Assembly: GCA_963576475.1 (NCBI GenBank)
Contig: OY754977.1
Coordinates: 11,039,089 to 11,103,088 of the forward strand
Direction: 5' to 3'
DNA from: Molanna angustata
Taxonomy: Eukaryota; Arthropoda; Insecta; Trichoptera; Molannidae
Length of the DNA stretch: 64,000 bases
The notes under the pieces were generated by a model. It did no database searches, was not told where the DNA came from, and was given only the letters and a program-made list of their open reading frames with translations. Positions 10,935 through 22,798 of this stretch are shown one piece after another; within the stretch, counting starts at the first letter, position 1, and every line of letters begins with the position of its first letter. The translations under genes were made by a program, and so were the position numbers.

Positions 10935-11690
10935 ATATATGCAAAATGTACATCCTTATCTGAGGACAAAAGGAGAGAATACAAGATAGAGAAGGATTTT
11001 AATAAAATGAAAGTGAATGCCTTGAAGTGGTTTGGTCATATTGAAAAAATGAACCATGAACGACTGACCAAAAAATATACATGGGTGTATTATTTGGAAA
11101 GGGATGGCATGACCGTGTGAATGATATTTTGAAAGAAGGAAACATAATTATACAACTCGACAAATAACGAACTATTTACTGACAATACCAAAAACAAATA
11201 ACTTTTACGGTGACAGAACTAAGGCAAAAATAATACCTAAACTCTTCAATAAACTACCTAAACATTATACTGGGTACTGTGATGAAAGATAAGCAAAAGA
11301 TAAAAAAATCTTTAAAACAATTTTACACTTAGCATACCTAATTTTCATTGCTTTCGATATTTTCATTTTTGTTCTGATTTACCTTGTTTACCATTGCTGT
11401 TTTTGATTTACTTTATTTTAAATTGTTTATAACTATATATTTGCAGTGTACGAGAGGAGCTTGAACTGACAAACTGTTAATATAGTTTAGTTTAAAAAAA
11501 TCATAACCAAATGTAAATTTTATAAACTTATAAATAATTTTAAAAAAAATAAAGAAGCTTGAACAATCGACGAGCATGTATGAGACGATGGATGGATGTA
11601 AAGGAGGCTAGGAATTTGTTCAAAAATAGAGACATATAGGTTGTTCTCTGCTTACCCAGTAAGGGACATGTCGTGATAGTATGTATATAT
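10935..11690 (+). pseudogene. RTE-type LINE 3' end, split by a second retroelement
   Basis: 10960-11120 reads KVNALKWFGHIEKMNHERLT..., the LRWFGH-ERM motif near the C-terminus of RTE-type polyproteins. The tail resumes at about 11565-11690 with MRRWMD, KEARNLFKNRD and the LINE end whose sense reads SAYPVRDM followed by a (TATG)-like tail. Between them, about 11160-11560, is other material ending in AAAAATAAAG; it contains IPKTNNFYGDRTKAKIIPKLFNKLP, like the C-terminal end of a CR1/Jockey-type LINE. This suggests a nested insertion, with AGCTTGAAC near both junctions. Confidence 0.6.
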
Positions 11691-12931
11691 TTCAACGCCA
11701 TTTCAACGCGAATAAAACTTTGAAACGGGTGTCCTCTATTTTTATTATTTAAGAAGGTACTTGTTATCTATAAAATATTGCAATCTGTCGTAAAATTGTT
11801 TGTGTTCCTAAAAGTACGTTTTGTATGTAAATGGGTCAAACGAAATTCAGTGTAAAAAAATTAACTTCCCCCTACTTTGTTCGTGTCGTCACAAAGCTTT
11901 TGTCGGAACGCTTTTGATTTATTGCCCGAAAATTGAATCGATGAAAGGGAATACGTAATTTAATGCACGGCATTCTGAATATTTCTAGTCACATTTGCGA
12001 CGACGAATATTCCCAATGTATCTGGTATATTTATATTATTTTTTAATTATTGATTTACATAAATGATATGAGTAATACAATTCAATTACATAGGTACTTG
12101 AATAAATTGTGTGTATTTGTGTGTGTGCGTGTTACTGATATGAGTGTAATTGCGTTGAAACAATGAACACCTCACTAGGAAGTCCTGTGCCGAGCTGTTC
12201 ATTTGATCAGTTGCATAGTATGAATAGTACATAATGTATATAATTCTATGTAATGTGAATTGTTTTTAGATCAAATAATATAGAAATTTGCTATTGTACC
12301 AAATAAATGTAATAGTTTATCATGTTTGATTTGGCGTGATCGTGTTATTTACATGTTGTGTATCCATGACGTTGTGTGTTTTTTTTTTTTGTAGTTTTGT
12401 GTCGTTGTATTTTGTTATAGCAGTTTTAGTGAAGTTGGTAGAAAACTGTGCAATTTGATGGCGAAATATTTGAAATGTCTTTGGCCGTGTATGGTTTGCA
12501 ACCTGGATACATCAATTTTATTGGTTATGAATAAAGTCTAGGTATTCTCAGAATAACCGACATGATAATGTTAATTTCCTGCGCACGACCAAAACAAATT
12601 GAACGTAAGCTGAATTTCCCAGGCGATCGATTGTTTCAATCAAGAAATTGTCATTTAGCAAATATTCTGCATTTGTCAATAAAATCGTACTCAACTTAAT
12701 TTTTGGGTGGACCTTGGCTGAATACAGAAATCTCTTCCTTTCCGTTTTGCCTTTCCGTCTGTTCCGTCAATCCTCCATATGTACTCAAGATATCACGTGG
12801 ACGCAAATTTGTTTTATTTTTCATTGGTTATTTGCCAGAAACTATATGGAATCTATACGTTTTAAGTAATAATCCTTCATTAGGTTTAACGTTGTTTCGT
12901 TCATAGAGTGGAAGTTCATAATGAAATTAAT
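11691..12931. other. Unassigned AT-rich sequence
   Basis: There are GT-rich tracts near 12110-12130 and 12377. Two overlapping open frames near 12650-12900 show no motif and no splice context and are taken as chance. Confidence 0.25.
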
Positions 12932-13140
12932 ACAAGTATAATGACACCGTTTTAATCCACGTTATAATGAGCCTAAGCGCTTTCGATGGTTAACACCATC
13001 ATCCTCAGAGGCGAAGATTCAAACTGATTAGGTTAGGTTAGGTTGTTTGAATTGTCGCCTGGGGATGATGGTGTAACCATAGAAAGCCTCAGGCTCATTT
13101 TAACCTATTATAACGTGGATTGAAACTGTCATTATACTTA
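12932..13140. mobile_element. Foldback element with inverted hammerhead-like arms
   Basis: The two halves are imperfect inverted repeats: the left arm (AAGTATAATGAC, then TTAATCCACGTTATAA, then the hammerhead-like block) reappears reversed at the right end. The centre (13027-13046) is three TTAGG units, the insect telomere repeat, although TTAGG runs this short are common by chance. No open frame. It may derive from a head-to-head Penelope-type 3' end pair, since the architecture matches the copies at 10.2 kb and 26.6-29.2 kb. Confidence 0.65.
12971..13012 (-). ncRNA. Hammerhead-like motif in foldback arm
   Basis: Read on the minus strand: helix I 5' strand GCCT, core CTGAGGA, helix II GATGGT/ACCATC with a GTTA loop, GAAA, helix III AGC/GCT, cleavage-site T, then helix I 3' strand AGGC. 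Helix I is fully paired over four base pairs, better than in the Penelope copies. One unpaired base lies between the CTGAGGA block and helix II. The opposite arm (about 13052-13094, plus strand) keeps the layout but has CTGGGGA and is probably dead. Confidence 0.5.
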
Positions 13141-13959
13141 TAATAATTTAATAGTCCTTCATTAAACAAGTACCATTTAGGTTTTTCTTGCTGATAAGTA
13201 AATAAGTGTTGCATAATATTTTAATGGCAAGGTTTTCGACAGTCTACTTCAAAACCGTAGACTCGACGATTAACATCCGACATTATCATATTCATCTAAG
13301 TTCAACACAACATACAATACGTTGGTTGGGCGCACATCCAACAAACGTGACTCAACAACTTTAATAAGGTCAGCATTGATCAATGACTAAGTGCTGAGAG
13401 ACCTTGGCACGTCAGGCTGAATGGAACAAAAAGAGACCTGATGTCTTCGGCGATAGGAAGAGAAAATGGAGAAGATCGAATCGATTTGCATTTAAATAAC
13501 AATGAAAAGATATTAGGCAAACGAAATAAAAGCCCATAGCCAAAAGTAATATGTTATTTACGTGACTTTTTAGTACATATGTACGTGAATAAACAAGTAC
13601 GAGCCTTCAATTTTTGAAACAATTGATTCTTATCAAACTAAAACCTGACTCGGATGTAATATTTTGTCCGCTTTCACTCAAAATATAAAATTTAATAACA
13701 TAAGAGGGTAGGACTCGACAAACAAGAGATTGCGGGTGACAGCTTTATAAAGCGTTATTAAAAATCTATGGATGCAAAGGTCAGGGAAAAAGTGACACGT
13801 AATTCGCTGCACAACGTCGAAAGCCAACTAATTTTATTGGTTAATACAAATTAGAGTACCTATTGTTCTGCACTAAAATTGGTTTATGCACAGGTTATGT
13901 CAGCCGCAATCTTTCGTTGGGCGAGGTATATATGACGCTAAATCTAATGACTGAAAACA
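13141..13959. other. Unassigned AT-rich sequence
   Basis: No supported gene. Some LINE-like composition near 13320-13500 could not be assigned. Confidence 0.2.
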
Positions 13960-14290
13960 TGATATATTAAAACCGCCTAATGCACCATGGGACTATCGCG
14001 TGCGTTAGAAAAGGTTTATGCGTGATTTCAATTATCGGAAATCCAAAATTTGTTGATTTTTGAATTTGAAACCTGACTTGAAATGAAAAAACTTTATTTT
14101 ATGCACTCTTTAAGAATATAAAAGATTTATTTATCTACGACACATAATTATGGGTTAATTTAAAAAAAAATGCTTTAACTGAGGATATTTTTTTAATGGA
14201 ATTCATGCTGAATTTAAAATTGTGTGACGAACATTCACTAGAGAAATGTTGAAAATACTATTTTTTTGAGAAACACACTGGTACATATAT
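13960..14290 (-). repeat. Dispersed repeat C, copy 1
   Basis: It matches in reverse 41815-42245 and 62430-62770. Shared landmarks are TAATTACTCCATAA, TGTGTCG-AGAGAAATAAATC, ATCAACAAATTTT and GGCGGTTTTAATATATCA. No coding potential is seen. The family is presumably a non-autonomous transposable element of unknown class. Confidence 0.65.
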
Positions 14291-14754
14291 TAGAGAAAAT
14301 CCACCCCATTGAGTATGTAGGTTTCATGGAACCACCACGTAAATAATTCCATAAAATACAGGAATAAGTGAATCTTGAACATATCTTGAAAAACATATAC
14401 AATACCATTATGAAGTTGATCACTCAATTTACCCATACAGAAGCTATTTTACTTCTGTTATACACATTTTTCATACAAGTACCTACTTGCAATTTTCACA
14501 TTGATATAACGGACCATAAATTTATTTTCTTTAAAAATTGACAATCCCTTAATGCATTTTTGAAGAGTGTAATTTTTAGGGAAAAAAAATCAAACAATAC
14601 AAAAAAATCTCAATTTTCCAAACCATGAGAGCATTTTGAAAATTTTGACAGATGAAATTATACAGAAGAAAATAGCGGATATCTATGGAAAAATAAATAA
14701 CTCTAAGATTTGAACATATATGAAGTCAGTTGGACTTATAGTTTGGGCTGTACA

Positions 14755-15955
14755 GAGGATACAAAAAAACAACGTAAATGATGAAATCATAGAGAAAAAA
14801 ACGTTTTTCTATGAAAAAATAATCAACTCTAGGTCTATGCACTTTACACATAATATGATGTAAATATGAAGTCAATCGGTCTTATAGTTTGGGCTGTAGA
14901 GAGCACACAAAAAAGATACGCCGTACACCATACACACAAACACACCCCTACGAAACACATAGTGTGCGCTCTCTACATGATACGCGTTGAAAATTGATAT
15001 ACAAATTAAACGCTTAAAAATTGTGAAATCATAACTCAACTATACCATAGTAGTGGTGAGTAAAAAAGAAAAATATACACCCATAAACAATAAGTAAAAA
15101 AAAACCCTCATCTAAAACTGTATTTAGGTCACAGAACCTTTTCCTTGGCTCACAATTGCCAAAAGGGTTGAAATGATAATAATGAAACAAAAAAAATCAC
15201 ATAAAGTATGTTGAATGGGACAAAATAAGTTCCCTCAAATGTAGCGATAAACAGGTTATATAATAACAGAAAAAATGCCAAAAGAAACGTTGGAAATAAT
15301 TTCATTTCAAAAGTACAACATAGCTGAACCTCTTTTGGTCAACAATCGGTACAAATAATACAAATGAAAAAACTGCCCGGGGGGAACTCTCAAGACGAGG
15401 AGGAAAAAATGATAATATTTAACAGCATGAAAAACAAAGGGAAGCTGAGTGCCGCAGATGCGCAGAACAAGGACTCTCAGATCAGAAAACATAAAACGTA
15501 TAGCCGACTCTTTGAGAAATAAAACACCCGAGCACACTTATAAAAATGGTTTGGTTATTTAGAGTGTCAAAAAGAGTACGGCTAATAGGAGTTTAAAAAA
15601 ACGCGGGAAAACAAATAATACGAAAACAAAGAATAACATCACGAACGCAACGTTTATCTCTTCACAATTTTTTTTTCTCTACACTATGGAATAGTGGAGA
15701 GTCATAATTTCACAATTTTAAGCGTATTTTTTTACATTAATTTCTCAACGGGTATCATGTAGAGAGTGCACACTGTGAGTTTCGTCGTGATGTGTTTGCA
15801 TGTATGGCGTACGGCGTACGGAATTATCCTTTTTGTGTCCTCTCTAAAGTCCGATCGCCTTCATATTTACATCATATGTAAAGTGCATAGAACTAGAGCT
15901 GATTTAATTTCTTCTCTATGATTTCATCATTTACGTTGTTTAACAGTAACACTAG
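14755..15955. mobile_element. Repeat D: long inverted repeats around a 0.6-kb core
   Basis: 14755-15062 reappears as a diverged inverted copy at 15655-15955. Shared landmarks are AACGTAAATGATGAAATCATAGAG, the CACTTTACA-ATATGATGTAAATATGAAG block, the GCGTAC/CGCCGTACACCATAC area, and an ACTCA...TGAGT hairpin at the inner edge. The 593-bp core holds no recognised coding sequence. Two diverged head-to-head copies of one element explain the layout as well as a single transposon with long terminal inverted repeats. Confidence 0.6.
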
Positions 15956-16313
15956 AACATCGTCACTTTATCTGTTGCTTAGTATGAGTTTTAAAGTTAA
16001 CGGTTTTGGCAGGATAATTTGCTGTCATTGATCCTTTGAACAAAGAAAGATAAGCAATGTAGTCATTCAATCATATAAACAGTGTTCCTAGGATTTAATT
16101 ACATTATAAAAATAATATTTGGTAGGGTCTCTGAATATTACAATCATGTATCGTCTTTATTTGGAAAAATGTAAGAATTTATGAAAAAATGTTTAATTCT
16201 AAATTTAACTTAAAGTTTCGTCGAGCCAAAAAAGACTGTTACATGTACACATCATCATACTCTTAATGAAACCGAAATTAATCCAATTTGGAGACGTATC
16301 AAGAACATAGGCA
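15956..16313. other. Unassigned AT-rich sequence
   Basis: No supported feature between repeat D and the tandem array. Confidence 0.2.
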
Positions 16314-16316
16314 GAA

Positions 16317-17163
16317 AATATTTTTATCAAGGACGGAGAAGCAAAGTCTTGTAGATCCACCTTCTACAACATGCATGTCGTAATGGTATGTTGTGTGAAT
16401 CAATGATACCTGCACAGTTAAAATATTTTTATCAAGGACGGAGAAGCAAAGTCTTGTAGATCCACCTTCTACAACATGCATGTCGTAATGGTATGTTGTG
16501 TGAATCAATGATACCTGCACAGTTAAAATATTTTTATCAAGGACGGAGAAGCAAAGTCTTGTAGATCCACCTTCTACAACATGCATGTCGTGATGGTATG
16601 TTGTGTGAATCAATGATACCTGCACAGTTAAAATATTTTTATCAAGGACGGAGAAGCAAAGTCTTGTAGATCCACCTTCTACAACATGCATGTCGTAATG
16701 GTATGTTGTGTGAATCAATGATACCTGCACAGTTAAAATATTTTTATCAAGGACGGAGAAGCAAAGTCTTGTAGATCCACCTTCTACAACATGCATGTCG
16801 TAATGGTATGTTGTGTGAATCAATGATACCTGCACAGTTAAAATATTTTTATCAAGGACGGAGAAGCAAAGTCTTGTAGATCCACCTTCTACAACATGCA
16901 TGTCGTGATGGTATGTTGTGTGAATCAATGATACCTGCACAGTTAAAATATTTTTATCAAGGACGGAGAAGCAAAGTCTTGTAGATCCACCTTCTACAAC
17001 ATGCATGTCGTGATGGTATGTTGTGTGAATCAATGATACCTGCACAGTTAAAATATTTTTATCAAGGACGGAGAAGCAAAGTCTTGTAGATCCACCTCCT
17101 ACAACATGCATGTCGTGATGGTATGTTGTGTGAATCAATGATACCTGCACAGTTAAAATACTC
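16317..17163. repeat. 105-bp tandem array, eight copies
   Basis: Unit starts fall exactly every 105 bases (16321, 16426, 16531, 16636, 16741, 16846, 16951, 17056). Copies are nearly identical; one A/G difference (CGTAATGG versus CGTGATGG) divides them, in order, as A A G A A G G G. Because 105 is a multiple of three, the minus strand stays open for 288 codons as a 35-residue repeat. That frame has no signal of a real protein and uses sequence that is plainly array DNA, so I annotate it as a minisatellite and not a gene. Confidence 0.95.
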
Positions 17164-17219
17164 ATGTTAAGCGGAACTTATGTTCCGTACCTCAAAAATA
17201 TTGGGTTTATTTCAAATAA

Positions 17220-17525
17220 GTAGGTAGGTACGCTATTTTGTTACTAGGTTGGGTCCCTGAGCAAATTCGACTCCGACGGACCAAACACAAAGTTTGGCTT
17301 TGGGACACACAAAGGCCCGGCCAAAACACCCTTCCCGGCCATTACTGGCTGGCTGGAACAGAGGTCCTCTGCTGGTGGTAATAACGAGAGTGGCCGCCTT
17401 CTCTCTCTCACTCTCTGTCCCGCGATGTAGGTCAATTAACAGCGGAGATAAGCAACGCCCGTAAACGCTCCAAGATTTAATCAAAAAGCTATCAAAGGAC
17501 ATCGAAACCCTTTGCCGGCCAAATT
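17220..17525. other. GC-rich island of unknown origin
   Basis: This segment is far richer in G and C than its surroundings and is open on the minus strand for 89 codons (17233-17502), with a (TC/GA)n run at 17399-17417. It reads like the start of a LINE or another inserted element, but I recognise no motif. It directly follows the 105-bp array and precedes repeat A. Confidence 0.3.
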
Positions 17526-17632
17526 ATGCGAAAACAAATAATAAGTAATTAACTGCCATATTTACACAAACAAAATACACACACAAGTTAAATGCTCCAA
17601 TTTTCAAGTAAAATTGACATGAGTATGAAATA

Positions 17633-18650
17633 ACTAGTTGCATGTTACACATGAGATCTAACTGTCGATAGCGATAGTACGTATAGTTGAAGAATAAGTA
17701 CCAAACTATAAACCCATAAATACAAATTATTTAATATTTTAAGATATTTGGTTTTCTATACAACACATGTACCTAGCTTTGTATGTCAAGATAGGATAGT
17801 ATGGAGGTCAGCCTTTGATCCTACCCAGAATATGAAAACAGCATGATGGTTCTGTATGTATGTTTGGAGATTAGTATCATACCTACAATGAAGTCTTCTT
17901 AGATATTGTGTGTAGGCTACTGCCATACAAATTGTATGAAGCAATGTCGTCACTAAATTCAATTTTTATAAAAATTGTTAAAAAAAAATTGAGATGTGCT
18001 AATACAATGTTAATATTTTTTAATAGAAAATTAAATTGTCTAATTGGGGTGTTTCGGCTTTTTTCGATATTTAAAAAAAAAATGGAAATATAGGCAGTTA
18101 AACTCATAAATTTATAATAAAAAAAATATTTTTCTTAATAAAAAATGTTTGAGAAACTCTGGAATTTTTTTGAAAAAAAGAATTTGAGATTTTGTATTTT
18201 TCTATGCTTATACCAATTTTCAGCGTTCTAGCTTTTATGGTTTCTGAGAGATATGGAAAAATAAACCAAAATTTCAAAAGTTGATAACCCCTGACTGAAA
18301 CAAAAATTAACAATTCTGAGTATAAAAGTTTTGTAGGCCTATAACTGTTTATATATTCTGAAAACTTGGGCTCTGTAAATTAAGCGGATCAATAGTTATA
18401 AGGGGACATACACACACACCCACACACACACACAGACACACACACAAAACTCACATAAAATGTTCTACTCCAAATTCTGAGTAAATCCATGTATGGGAAC
18501 ATATATGCTGCGAGGCCTCTAGTTGGTGTTATTAGCATGCAAAAAGTCCACTACGCCATACAAAATTTTCCTTCGTACACGCATCTTGGCTTAATAATGT
18601 CGATTCATTCAGAGAATTGAATTCTCATGAACGAATCGACAATTGGATTA
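17633..18650 (+). mobile_element. Repeat A (Helentron-like), copy 2
   Basis: The same start (ACTAGTTGCATGT) and the TCTAACTGTCG motif are present, with an internal (AC)n tract at about 18407-18447, and an end hairpin at about 18600-18640 followed by TCGACAATTGGA. Copy 3 follows about 60 bp later in the same orientation. Three frames across it are interrupted. Confidence 0.7.
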
Positions 18651-18709
18651 TTTTGAACCCGATAGTTGGCGCATTTAGCAAGATCGAAAAAATATATTTT
18701 TATTTTAGA

Positions 18710-19696
18710 ACTAGTTGCATGTAACACATGAGATCCAACTGTCGATAGCGATAGTATGTATAGTTGAAGAAATGTACCAAACTATAAACCCATAAATACA
18801 AATTATTGAATATTTTCAGATATTTTGTTTTCTATACAACATATGTAGGTATGTATGTCAAGATAGGATAGTATGGAGGAAGATCCTTTTTTCCTACCCA
18901 GAATATGAAAATAGCATGATGGTATGTATGTATGTTTGGAGATGAAGTATCAAACTATTAAGTCTTCTTACATATTGTGTATAGGCGACTGCCATACAAA
19001 ATGTATGAAGCGATGTCGTCACTAAATTCAATTTTTAAAAAAAAGGTTAAAAAAAAATTTAGATCTTCTACTACAATTTTAATATTTTTATAGAAAATTA
19101 AATTATCTAGTTGGGGTCTTTCGGCTTTTTTCGATAATTGTAAAAGTTTTGGAAATATGGGCAGTTAAACTCATAAATTTATCATAAAAAAATATTTTTC
19201 TTAATAAAAAATGTTTGAGAAACCCTGGAATTTTTTTGAATAAACTGTTATGACATTTTGTATTTGTCTATATTTGTACCAATTTTCAGCGTTCTAGCTT
19301 TTATGGTTTCTGAGATATATGGAAAAATAAAGTAAAAATTCAAAAGTTGATAACCCCTGACTAAAACAAAAATTCGAAATTCTGAGTATAAAAGTTTTGT
19401 AAGCCTATAACTGTTTATATATTCTGAAAATTTGGGTTCTGTAAATTGAGCGGATCAAAAGTTATAAGGGGACACACACACACACACAGACACACGAAAT
19501 GTTCTACTCCGAATTCTGAGTAAATCCGTGTATTGAACATATATGCTGCGAAGCCTCTAAGTTGGTGTTTTTTGACTTCAAAGTTGGAAAAGCCGTGAAA
19601 AAAGTAGACCTCTGCATACAATTCTCGCGTATCCTGGCTTGAAACATTGTCGATATGTTAAGAGAACATAGTTCTCCTGAACAAATCGACAGTTGG
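18710..19696 (+). mobile_element. Repeat A (Helentron-like), copy 3
   Basis: This is a second full-length copy in direct orientation, with GATCCAACTGTCGAT near its start, an (AC)n tract at about 19471-19495, a GTCGAT...ATCGAC hairpin (about 19649-19690) and an AGTTGGA end. The 3' region differs from copy 2 (the part after TTGGTGTT), so two subfamilies are present side by side; copies at 54 and 56 kb share this 3' variant. Confidence 0.7.
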
Positions 19697-19774
19697 ACAA
19701 AAATTTTACGAACATTTTTATTAGATTTCTCACCCAAAAAATATATCTAAAGTAATAAAGCAATCAAAATGTTA

Positions 19775-19815
<41 letters not shown>

Positions 19816-20650
19816 TGTGTGTGTGTTTGTCTCACGCCTTCTGAAAAACCAAGAGCATCTAAAAATCTAATTTAAGTGCGAACATGTACCAGTATACCTG
19901 ATGCAGTGTCACGCTAAAAAGAATGCGATAAAAATGCTGAATTTTAAAAATATTTAAATAATTTTTTTTTTCATACAAAATTTTCCAAGTCATATCTGTC
20001 AAAAAAGTGTACATTTTGCACGCAAATATCTGTTAGTTTAAAAGTTAGAAGTAGGTATTTACACAAAAAAAATATATTTTGAAGTATAACTTAGCGTTTA
20101 AGTGAAAAACATGGTGAATATTTGGTATAATTATAATGTTTAACTTATTTTTAAAGTAAGCCTTTTGTACATAAACGCCGCCATTTTAATATCTTTTCAT
20201 ACAATATTTCATTTTCCCACCGAATGAATATGTTCTTGAAAATAATAAACCTTTGAAATAAATGTAATTATGAAATAATAAAATGAAACACAAGACATTA
20301 CGGCAAGTTTTAAGACATATATTGTAAAAATGTGTTATTTATTAGTAAAGATATAGGCATAATAAAATTGCATAATTTGTAAATAATATTTGATTTTTCT
20401 GACAATTTTCATTTTTATGGCATCGAACAAACCAATGTAGGTACCTACATATTCAAAAAATGTATCCGAACCATTCGATATTACTTACGTGTTCGAATCG
20501 TTTCCATGGCTACAGAAAGAATGTGATATTCAAATAAAATTTGTTAGGAATCGAATTTATTTAGAAGTTTGTTGTAGGTAGGTACCTACCTAATACTATT
20601 TACTTACAAATCAACAATAATATACCTATACTGATTTCCTATAGGAAAAT
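19697..20650. repeat. (GT)n microsatellite in otherwise unassigned sequence
   Basis: An interrupted (GT)n tract spans about 19778-19826. The rest to 20650 is AT-rich with no recognised gene. A GTAGGTAGGTACCTACC palindrome lies near 20574-20591. Confidence 0.5.
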
Positions 20651-22798
20651 TATTTTATTTATTTATTTATCAACCGTTTGTCCGATTATAATGAAACTTT
20701 GGTGAATTGTCGAGCGTATGCCCAGGATGGTTTTTGGATTTAAACTTTTTTCTTATTCTTCTTCTAGTTCGTGTATTTGGTCGTTTTACCTATGAAGGGG
20801 GAGTATCCTGGGAAAAGAAGGTCCGACTGTCCCTCCATCTCTTCACAGGTCTTCCAGGACGGGTTCTGCATATAAACTTTTTTCTTCTTTTTCTTCAACG
20901 TGTACTTGGTCATCTTACCTATGAAGATGAACTATCCTGGGAGATGAAGGTCCAATTTTCCTTCCATCTCTTCGCAGGTTTCTGGATTTAAACTTTTTTC
21001 TTCTTCTTCTTCATCGTCTATTTGGTCATTTTACCTTTGAAGGTGGACTAACCTGGGAGAAGAATGTCCAATTTTCCTTCCATCTCTTCGCAGGTATCTG
21101 GATTTAAACTTATTTCTTCTTCTTCTTCTTCATCGTGTATTTTTGCTCATTTTACCTATGAAGTTGGAGAATCCTGGGAGAAGAAGGTCCAACTGTCCTT
21201 CCATCTCTTCGCAGGTATCTGGGTTTAAACTTTTTTTTTCTTCTTCGTGTATTTAGTCATTTTACCTATTAAGTAGAGCATCCTGGGAAAAGAAGGTTCT
21301 TTCATCTCTTCGCGGTTCTTCCAGGATGGTTTCTGGATTTAAACTTTTCTTAACCGACTGATGGGACGGGATGTAATGAAGGGAAGGGAGGCACTAAAGG
21401 TCCTGAAGGGACGGGAGGTATAAAACTGCCTGAAGGGACGGAAGGTACTGAAGGGCCTGATGGGAAGGGACGTAATGAGGAATTAAAGGGACGGGAGGTA
21501 CTGAAGGGCCTGAAGCGGCGGGTCCTGGAGTCTAATTCTTTTTCTTCTTAATTTTATGTAGACCTTTAGGGCAGTTTTTTTACAAAATATTTCCTATTGT
21601 CTAATTCATCTTCTTCTTCTTTTATGTATACATTTGGGTCATTTTTTTATTAAAATTATTTCCTTTAGTCTAATTATTATTCTTCTTCATTTAAGTACGT
21701 AGACTTTTGGGAGAGTTTTAATACAAACTATTTCCAATAGTCTTATTCATTTTCTTTTATGTAGACCTTTTGGTCAGTATTTATACAAACTATTTCCAAT
21801 AGTCTAAATATTCTTCTTCTTCTTTTTTGTAGACCTTTGGGTGAGCTTTTATACAATCTATTTCCAATAGTCTAATTCTTCTATTAGGTATATGTATTTT
21901 TACTTATTTTATGTAGACCATTGGAATAGTTTTTTATACAAACTATTTCTTATAGTCATACTTATTTTTCTCTTTTTTATTTAGTCTTTTGGGTTAGTTT
22001 TAAGTCTAATAGTCTATTGTGCAGAAATATTACTAACGATATGCACACTTGATGAAAATACATATGAAATGAATGGGATATGGGATGTGACGATATAACC
22101 TGCACTAGAATCTTTTCAATACTTTTGTTTAATTAAATTTAAACCATTTATATCATCCTATTTTGAATAATTTTCAACACCTAATATTTAAAGAATGGGG
22201 GTTGTGGCCATTACTGAACTCTTCACAACATTTATATTCAAATTAAAAACTATTTACTATAGTTCAAGTCTTCTTCTTCTTCGTTAATGAAGACTTTCAG
22301 TCAAATTGAGCAAAAATATAATGCACACTTGATGAAAAAATATAAAAACGAATGAGATGTGACCAATACTAGATCTTTTCAGTACCTACGTTTGTTTAAT
22401 CAAATTTTAACCACATCCCAACATCCAAAATTACTAAATTTTCAATAGGTACACATTACAATTTGTTTTCGATGATAATATTTAAAAAAGGGGGTTGTGG
22501 CCAAACCAATCTCTTTACAACGTTGATAAACAGTCATATTTAAAACCATTACGCATAGTCCATGCGAGCAGAAATTGTATAAATATTATACTTCATTCAC
22601 ACTTTATAGCAATATATAAAAAAGAATGAGTTGTGGCCATCACTTGAACATTTTACAATACTTAAACTCAATCAAATTTCAAACCACTTTTCATAGTCTG
22701 ATATTGCAAAATAATTGGGTGACAATATTATAAAAACGATTGCTTTTTCTTTCACAATTTTACATTCTTGGCCAACGGCGGGACATAAAAGCTAGTTA
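20651..22798 (-). mobile_element. Repeat E: 2.1-kb element made of four kinds of tandem repeat
   Basis: Read on the minus strand it begins ACTAGCTTTTATGTCCCGCCG and ends AAACGGTTG followed by ATAAATAAATAA. It contains, in minus-strand order: about 275-bp units (22700-22045, marked by ATGCACACTTGATGAAAA on the plus strand), about 62-78-bp units (22010-21540, marked GTAGACCTTTGGG), an 18-bp-type CTGAAGGGACGGGAGGTA region (21535-21355) and about 125-bp units (21340-20700) rich in GAAGAAGAAG. The last two blocks match the triplicated units at 42.3-46.8 kb. No protein is encoded; the 94-codon frame at 20707 arises from the repeats. Confidence 0.7.

Noticed and set aside
12648..12906. Two overlapping plus-strand frames of 73 and 67 codons
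   Set aside because: No motif, no splice context, and mutual overlap in different frames.
13027..13046. Interstitial telomere as evidence of a chromosome fusion
   Set aside because: Only three TTAGG units, inside a foldback element; too short to support telomeric origin.
16317..17163. CRISPR array
   Set aside because: Head-to-tail identical 105-bp units without unique spacers in a eukaryotic genome; simple tandem repeat.
16299..17165. 288-codon open frame on the minus strand with a 35-residue repeat
   Set aside because: It coincides exactly with the 105-bp tandem array and has no start context, flanking exon or protein-like features; the period being a multiple of three explains the open frame.
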